Below are positions 58,966 through 64,000 of a stretch of 64,000 nucleotides of DNA, piece by piece. The notes under the pieces are model-generated. The model saw nothing but the letters and a program-made list of their open reading frames with translations, ran no database searches and had not been told where the DNA came from. A program made the position numbers and the translations under genes. Source of the DNA: Cynocephalus volans (Eukaryota > Chordata > Mammalia > Dermoptera > Cynocephalidae). The stretch spans positions 87,840,179-87,904,178 of the forward strand of contig NC_084462.1 of assembly GCF_027409185.1 (NCBI RefSeq). Reading direction: 5' to 3'. Position 1 is the first letter of the stretch. Every line of letters begins with the position of its first letter.

Positions 58966-59946
58966 CTCTTACAACTCACTTGTATCACTAACTTGTATCA
59001 CTTTTTAAGTCTTTCTGGCATATTATGCAACCTTTTATAAGAAAAGTCTATGGCAAAGAAGATGGGTCCTGGCTCACTGAAAAAGGCAGCATGAAAATAA
59101 TACAGTGCTAATAGATGGGGTCCTTCAAAACACTGAAGATTATAGAATGAGTGGAGGTTTCAAAATTCAATGTTTTTTAGTGTGAATTTCTATCATAAAA
59201 TATCTCAATTGTACATAGTCAACAAATTATTTTCCAAAGACAATTCATGGAGCTAAACAAAAATAATTTTTGTTGAAATGGCTATTCAAACTTAAGAATG
59301 TGATCTGAAAATATCTAATTGATATAATAATTCAGCCAAGAAGCTATATGTCTCTTAGACCAATTGTAAAACATGAAAAGTTAACTTCACAATTCGAAAC
59401 CCATCCTTTAACCAACTAATGGTGACATCTTTCGGAATCTTATTTTTATATGGGGTGTTTTTATTCCTCTACGGGAACTGAGTCTGAGGTAAATGATAAA
59501 TTCTAAGCCCTTTTTAATACATCACTCTGTGACGATGTGGTTCATAATGCAGTTCACTTTGCAATCATGCCTGACTCCTATCCTTTTTTACTTTAAGGTT
59601 AAGAATTAATATTCTTAATTCTTAAAAATATTTGAGAATTCTACTACTCTTGAAAGAGTAAGTGTGGGTGTTATTATTTGACTTCCAACTCTGAGAATCA
59701 TAAATGCTACATATAGTTCTGGTGTCAAGTTGAAGAAGAATGGAATCAAGTCCTGATTCAACAGAATAAAGGGAACTCAATTTAAAATCCATGTGGTGGG
59801 ATAAAGTGTGTATGTGTAAAATCTATCTACTGCCCTATCTTTGATAATACAACATTAAAGACAGAACACTTAAGGGTTTTTAATTAAGATTTTAATGTAG
59901 GTGTAAATGAAATTCTTGTTTTTAAAAAAATTAAAGAAAGTTTCCA

Positions 59947-59952
59947 TTTATT
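59947..59952 (-). terminator. USP8: Candidate poly(A) signal, USP8
   Basis: TTTATT on the + strand, AATAAA on the - strand, about 640 bases after the USP8 stop. Confidence 0.4.
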
Positions 59953-60590
59953 TTTTAGAATAAAGATTTAGTGCACAAATACAGCCCAAAGCCAACAGAA
60001 AAATAGCTCTGCCCTGTCATTTCCCTAAGAAAGCACTGCAGGTACCCATAATAGGCCAAAAGAGAGAAGAGGAAAAAAAAAAGCAATTCTCTGAGTTCTA
60101 GGCTTCACAAAAGTTTAACCACATGTTAAACTATGTACATCGATTTGATGTGCAAGTGTGCAATAAATATGTACACATACATTCCTATCTGCTTTACATC
60201 ATTCTACAGTATTCATAGATCAAGCTGGGATTTAGAAATGTGAAAAGGCCATAACACTGAAAAGGAAAATAAAGGATACATGGTTTTTAGATCAGCAGAA
60301 TAATAATACTTAGCTAGTTAATTATGTCAACTTTGAAGCAGACTAAAAAAGTTGTTTTGAAATAAATGGTACCTATAAGGGATGCTTACTGCAATACTTA
60401 TTAAATGTTATTTGTCATTTTTTTGATAACAGCACTGACCTGCATTATATGGTACTAGTAACACAGCTCCCTCTGTCCTAGAATTCCTCTAAATGGCCAG
60501 CGATTGCTATCCATTATCATCTTTATAAGCATCACAAGAGGTGTGTTGCTGAGCCTTTTAAAAGATAACTAGCCTATAACCTACGTCTCC

Positions 60591-60776
60591 TTATGTGGCT
60601 ACATCAGTTGCTCGTGGTCCCAATGAAGTATAAAAGAGAATATAAGCTGCTGAAGACTTCACAGAAGAAATGGAGATATCAGAAACTTCGTGATCATCAA
60701 ATTTAAACCATCGCTGTCTTGCTGCATTTTTACAATAGGCAGTGTAGTGACCTCCATCCAGCCCGCCGTAGTGATT
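60591..60776 (-). CDS. USP8: USP8 last coding exon (His box, stop)
   Basis: [17 protein letters not shown] to TAA at 60,591-60,593. Acceptor TTGGCACAG at 60,777. Homologous to USP50 exon 7. Confidence 0.95.
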   Translation of the reverse strand, partial: NHYGGLDGGHYTAYCKNAARQRWFKFDDHEVSDISISSVKSSAAYILFYTSLGPRATDVAT

Positions 60777-63700
60777 CTGTGCCAAACAAGATAAAAAATC
60801 AGTTCAAATTGAAACTGTTATTTAAAATATGTAATAATTTCAAAGCTTTATATTGTTCTTACTCTATGAGGTAAGGAACCACTCAAAACTACTGTTTTTC
60901 ATAGTTTCCTTTGAAATAAAAATGCTTTAGTTTAATACTTACTGAAACAGAAAACAAGTTATATTTCTTCAAATTGTTCTTTGGACCAATAACATACTGA
61001 GACAAGTCAAGATTTTCTAAAGGGAAGTCCACAGATGTCTGTAATTTTTGCTTCCACCTGCCATCATAGGAAAAACTGCAGAAAAAAACATTACAGCAAT
61101 TACGCTGACAGAAAGACATCACAATGAACCCTTAATCATTAATTTCCAGGTTTTTAGCCAGGACCATAAAATTTATTTCCAATACAAAGATTCAGAATTT
61201 TAGTAGTGGAGGGACCTGTTAAAGTCATTTGGTCTAATTTCCATTTTACAAATGAAGAAACTGAGGTACACAGATATTAAATGACGTGTCCAAGAGTAGA
61301 ATGGCAGAGGTAGGACCACACACTGGCCCCTTGATCCCCAGGCCAGCTATAACTGTTCGATGAGTCTTCCTATTTGTAATGCTAATCACCACAAAAGCAC
61401 AGGGGAAGGACTGAGGAGACCTGCTCTATATTTAAACGCATACTTCTGGGGAAACTACAGTCAGAAATTGACAATAGGTATATTAGTGATTGAAATAATG
61501 GCATTCCATTATTCTGGCATATTCTGCTCCTTATAACACAGAAATTGACAATAGGTAGATTAGTGATTGAAATAATGGCATTCCATTATTCTGGCATATT
61601 CTGCTCCTTCTAACACCAAAATACTAGTGTTTTAGTTGCTGTAATATGGTTATTTCACATTTTTTAAAAAGCGAATTCTGAACCATATATATTTTTAAAT
61701 ATCCTCCAAGAATAATATTCAGCATTAAAACATATCAAATGTGTAACCATTTATATCTCCACAGTCCTTAAGAAAAAGGGACAACTGACAAGCTTTTGTT
61801 AGAAAAATTTACACGAGAAATGAGCACATCAATGTTGAAATTAATGTAACTGTCTAAGAAACTCCAATAATATCAGATGAAATAAAAACTTAACATAGAA
61901 TAGAAATGACACCTTTGAAGCAAACTACAGTTCTCAATAAAAAGGTGAAACTTCCTTTAAAAAAGTTTCTCAAAAAAATCGACTCAAAGATGGATTATAT
62001 AAAGACAAAAGAACCAGAGCAAAAGATCTGGTATATGTTTTACAACTCTTGCCTGTATTCCTTTACCACAAGATAGGACCAGATCATTTTCATAGGTTGG
62101 AAAAATCTGGACAAACCTGTCTGCACTTAACAACAGCTTCAATAACATATTTTGTCACTAAAATTACACTTTAAAAAAATCATATTTCATTTTCAACACG
62201 ATTAAATCTGTTTTGTTATACTCAGTTTACTGTTTGAATATTATATTTCATCTGCTAATTTGTTATTAGAATTATACTGCATAACATTTTCATGTATTTT
62301 CACTTAATGTTTTATAATGATTTAAAATTTTTATATCTGAAATGCAATAATTCAGTTTCACTGACTGTTAGAAACTGAATCATGCAGAATTACATGAAAT
62401 AGTGGTGCTGACAATTTGCTTTGGTATTGCAAACACTAAGGTGAACTAATAGAGTCTCATCATTTCTGCCTTATTTCCCGAGAGCTACCCTAACCACATA
62501 ATCTTCCTTTGTTATGTATCCTTAGCAGGCAGTACAATAAGTGTAAATTACAAAGGACTTAGAATTCCTTTGTCTAAATTTTACTGAACAAGTAAAAAAA
62601 AATTTCCCTTTACCGTTTCAGATGAACTAAAAGTACAGGTGGCAACTTCCAGATTTCTATCTTTTTTAGAGAATCCCGTCGAGCTCTGCAATGACTGCAG
62701 TAAAATCTATTGTTATCTGTGAGTTTTTCTTCTTTGGAAAATAATCTAAGGCAATCCTGGCAAAAAAAACAAGTAGCAGATACTCATTAATTCATTTCTT
62801 CAACACCGTATCAGAAAGCACCTATTCAATAAGTCATTTTGCAGGCATTAGGGATACAACTAAACTAGAACAATAGTTCCTGCCCCCTCGAGTTTTATGA
62901 TCTAATGAGGAATGCAGACAAGTGAACAATTACAACAGAGTGTGGCGAGTGCTACCTAGGGTGGAAGGAAGAAGTTCTGTGTGTAATGACAACAGCCAGG
63001 AAAGACCCCTAACCTGAACCTGGTGGAACAGGGAAGACTTGCTGGAGGAAATGACATTGTAGAGGAAGCTAAAACTAAAGGTATCAATAAGTTATTATAT
63101 ATATATAATATTACTGTTACGGGGAAAACAGGATATTTATTTAATATCCCCATGTAAAGCAAATGCTTATAAAAAGGAGACCTAAGTTAAAGGCAACATA
63201 CAACTTTCCGAATAAACTTTTTAAAGCTTTTTAAAAATACAAACTTTTATTAGTACCACCCTCTCCCAAGTGAGCTTACTGGCTAGGCTAAAAATACAAA
63301 CTTTTAAAAACATATTACTTATCAACTCTGAAAGAGTATTTAATAGGAAAGGATCTTTAAAAAAAGGAAAATTTCTAATTCCTCTAATCTACATAGGCCT
63401 AATTAAAACAATTTATGTGTGTTTGACCTACAAAATGTTTATGGTAAAGAACTGGAATAAATTGCTGAAAAAAGTACTTCTCTATATGCATAATCAGCAT
63501 TTTTATCCAACAAATCATTTTCTTTCCATCTTAAACTTACCTGTAATGTACATTTACTTGTGGATGCTAATGGTAGAGACAAATACATGAAGGCCTCAAA
63601 TGTCCTAGACTTTCTGTGACAGGTGAGGCACTGGACTGTGGATTTGAATTGACCCTGAAAAAGTGCAACAATAATAGATTCATTGAGCTGCTTGTGTTTC

Positions 63701-63777
63701 TGCCAAGCATGTTCTGCAGCTTTAAAGTCATCGAGATGATCATTATTTTCTTCTTTATGTCTCTTCCGATTATCAGC
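60591..63777 (-). CDS. USP8: USP8 C-terminal part of the catalytic domain (last four coding exons)
   Basis: Exons on the - strand: 63777-63541, 62756-62614, 61075-60943, 60776-60591; 699 nt, 232 residues plus TAA, all junctions GT/AG and in frame. USP8 is the endosomal deubiquitinase that works with STAM/ESCRT-0 in receptor sorting. Visible: zinc-finger pairs CLTC and CSHC, catalytic His in DGGHYTAYCKN, acidic residue in FKFDDHEV, and the end ending ATDVAT. The catalytic cysteine box, N-terminal MIT and rhodanese-like domains, and 14-3-3 region lie upstream, outside the window. Family length about 1,100 residues, so this is the last fifth. Very close to the mammalian sequence as I recall it. 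Convergent neighbour of its paralogue USP50. Confidence 0.95.
60943..61075 (-). CDS. USP8: USP8 penultimate exon
   Basis: FSYDGRWKQKLQTSVDFPL to KKYNLFSVS, 133 nt, donor GTAAGT. Same length as USP50 exon 6. Confidence 0.95.
61208..61360 (-). mobile_element. MIR-like fragment
   Basis: CATTTTACAAATGAAGAAAC and TGAGGTACACAGATATTAAA are typical MIR reverse-strand landmarks, in the USP8 intron. Confidence 0.6.
61361..62613. other. USP8: USP8 intron, no further repeat recognised
   Basis: Aside from the duplication at 61,463-61,616 I see no repeat or coding feature. Confidence 0.4.
61463..61616. repeat. USP8: 77-bp tandem duplication in USP8 intron
   Basis: The unit AGAAATTGACAATAGGTA... at 61,463-61,539 is repeated at 61,540-61,616. 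The differences seen are TATATT to TAGATT and TTATAACAC to TTCTAACAC. Confidence 0.92.
62614..62756 (-). CDS. USP8: USP8 exon (second CxxC)
   Basis: DCLRLFSKEEKLT through CSHC to LLVHLKR, 143 nt, acceptor TTTGCCAG. Same length and phase as USP50 exon 5. Confidence 0.95.
62785..62960 (-). mobile_element. L2-like ancient LINE fragment
   Basis: + strand has CATTTCTTCAACACCGTATC, ATTAGGGATACAACTAAACT and CTCGAGTTTTATGATCTAAT, in the reverse order of an ancient LINE 3' region. Family uncertain. Confidence 0.5.
63250..63289 (-). mobile_element. 40-bp tail-less SINE-head insertion with 17-bp duplication
   Basis: Perfect flanks AAAAATACAAACTTTTA at 63,233-63,249 and 63,290-63,306. The insert, reverse complement GCCTAGCCAGTAAGCTCACT onward, is only the first 40 or so bases of the tRNA-like SINE head, with no second half and no A-tail. 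Confidence 0.8.
63541..63777 (-). CDS. USP8: USP8 exon (fingers, first CxxC)
   Basis: ADNRKRHKEENNDHLDDF to STSKCTLQ, with CLTC. 237 nt, phase 0 to 0; the USP50 counterpart is 210 nt. Donor GTAAG at 63,540 and acceptor CCAG at 63,778. Confidence 0.95.
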
Positions 63778-64000
63778 CTGGAAAAAAGATGATTTAAATT
63801 CTGTTAATACCTCAAAAACAACATTTAAATATAAAACTGAAAGAATACAAACACTCTGAAGATTCAGAAACACTTGTAGTTCTCATAAAGGAGTTCTGAT
63901 CTTAAAAAAACCTACTTGATATCAACTTGTTGGAATTTCTTAGTAAATTTTTATTTAAAAAGCCAAGAAGTCAGGTTTTGAAAAGAGAAGATATCCCATA
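63778..64000. other. USP8: USP8 intron, window edge
   Basis: No further exon seen before the end of the window; an upstream USP8 exon is expected beyond 64,000. Confidence 0.5.

Larger units (their letters stand above)
58893..60590. other. Convergent 3' UTR region between USP50 and USP8
   Basis: No repeat recognised, which is notable here. It should carry the USP50 3' UTR on the + strand and the USP8 3' UTR on the - strand; transcripts may overlap. An open frame 58,708-59,040 is exon 7 in another frame. Confidence 0.6.

Overview
The window is nuclear DNA from a placental mammal. Three protein-coding genes can be recognised in the order and orientation expected of the eutherian TRPM7-USP50-USP8 region. 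The last coding exon and 3' UTR of TRPM7 lie on the + strand (3,925 to about 5,440). A complete seven-exon USP50 coding sequence lies on the + strand (17,616-58,892). The last four coding exons of USP8 lie on the - strand (60,591-63,777). USP50 and USP8 are convergent, with stop codons about 1.7 kb apart. Both encode USP-family deubiquitinase catalytic domains, and two of their exons have identical lengths (143 and 133 nt) and phases, as expected of an old inverted duplication.

Most of the rest is repetitive. The diagnostic young repeats are tRNA-Ile-like SINEs in monomeric and dimeric forms, several with clean target-site duplications. I recall this SINE type from colugos (Dermoptera, CYN SINEs), so Galeopterus or a relative is my best guess. 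That is a memory-based inference. No Alu elements were seen. Mammal-wide MIR, L2, hAT/MER5-type and MaLR LTR copies are also present.

Layout: 1-3,900 is the last TRPM7 intron, with a composite retroelement, old L1, and L2 carrying hAT and SINE insertions. 5,440-17,615 is intergenic (hAT transposase relic, L1, MaLR, a young 5'-truncated L1). 17,616-23,229 is the compact 5' part of USP50. Intron 5 (23,230-39,947) is swollen by nested L1s, including a full-length 6.25-kb L1 with a tandem-repeat 5' UTR, plus two solo LTRs. Intron 6 (40,081-58,700) holds more L1, MaLR LTRs, SINE clusters, a second copy of the composite element, and a processed pseudogene of RSL24D1. 58,893-64,000 is the convergent 3' region and the USP8 end, with a local 77-bp duplication and a 40-bp tail-less SINE-head insertion.

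The most unusual item is the composite retroelement at 1-985 (+) and 41,331-41,733 (-). It carries a roughly 73-bp piece of the L1 ORF2 endonuclease region inside otherwise unrelated sequence and ends in an L1-like 3' tail. One copy also has a short tandem-repeat domain. No CRISPR array, prokaryotic operon or genuine functional RNA gene was seen. Exon boundaries come from reading frames and splice signals by eye. Repeat family names come from memory of consensus sequences, and repeat edges are approximate unless a target-site duplication is given.
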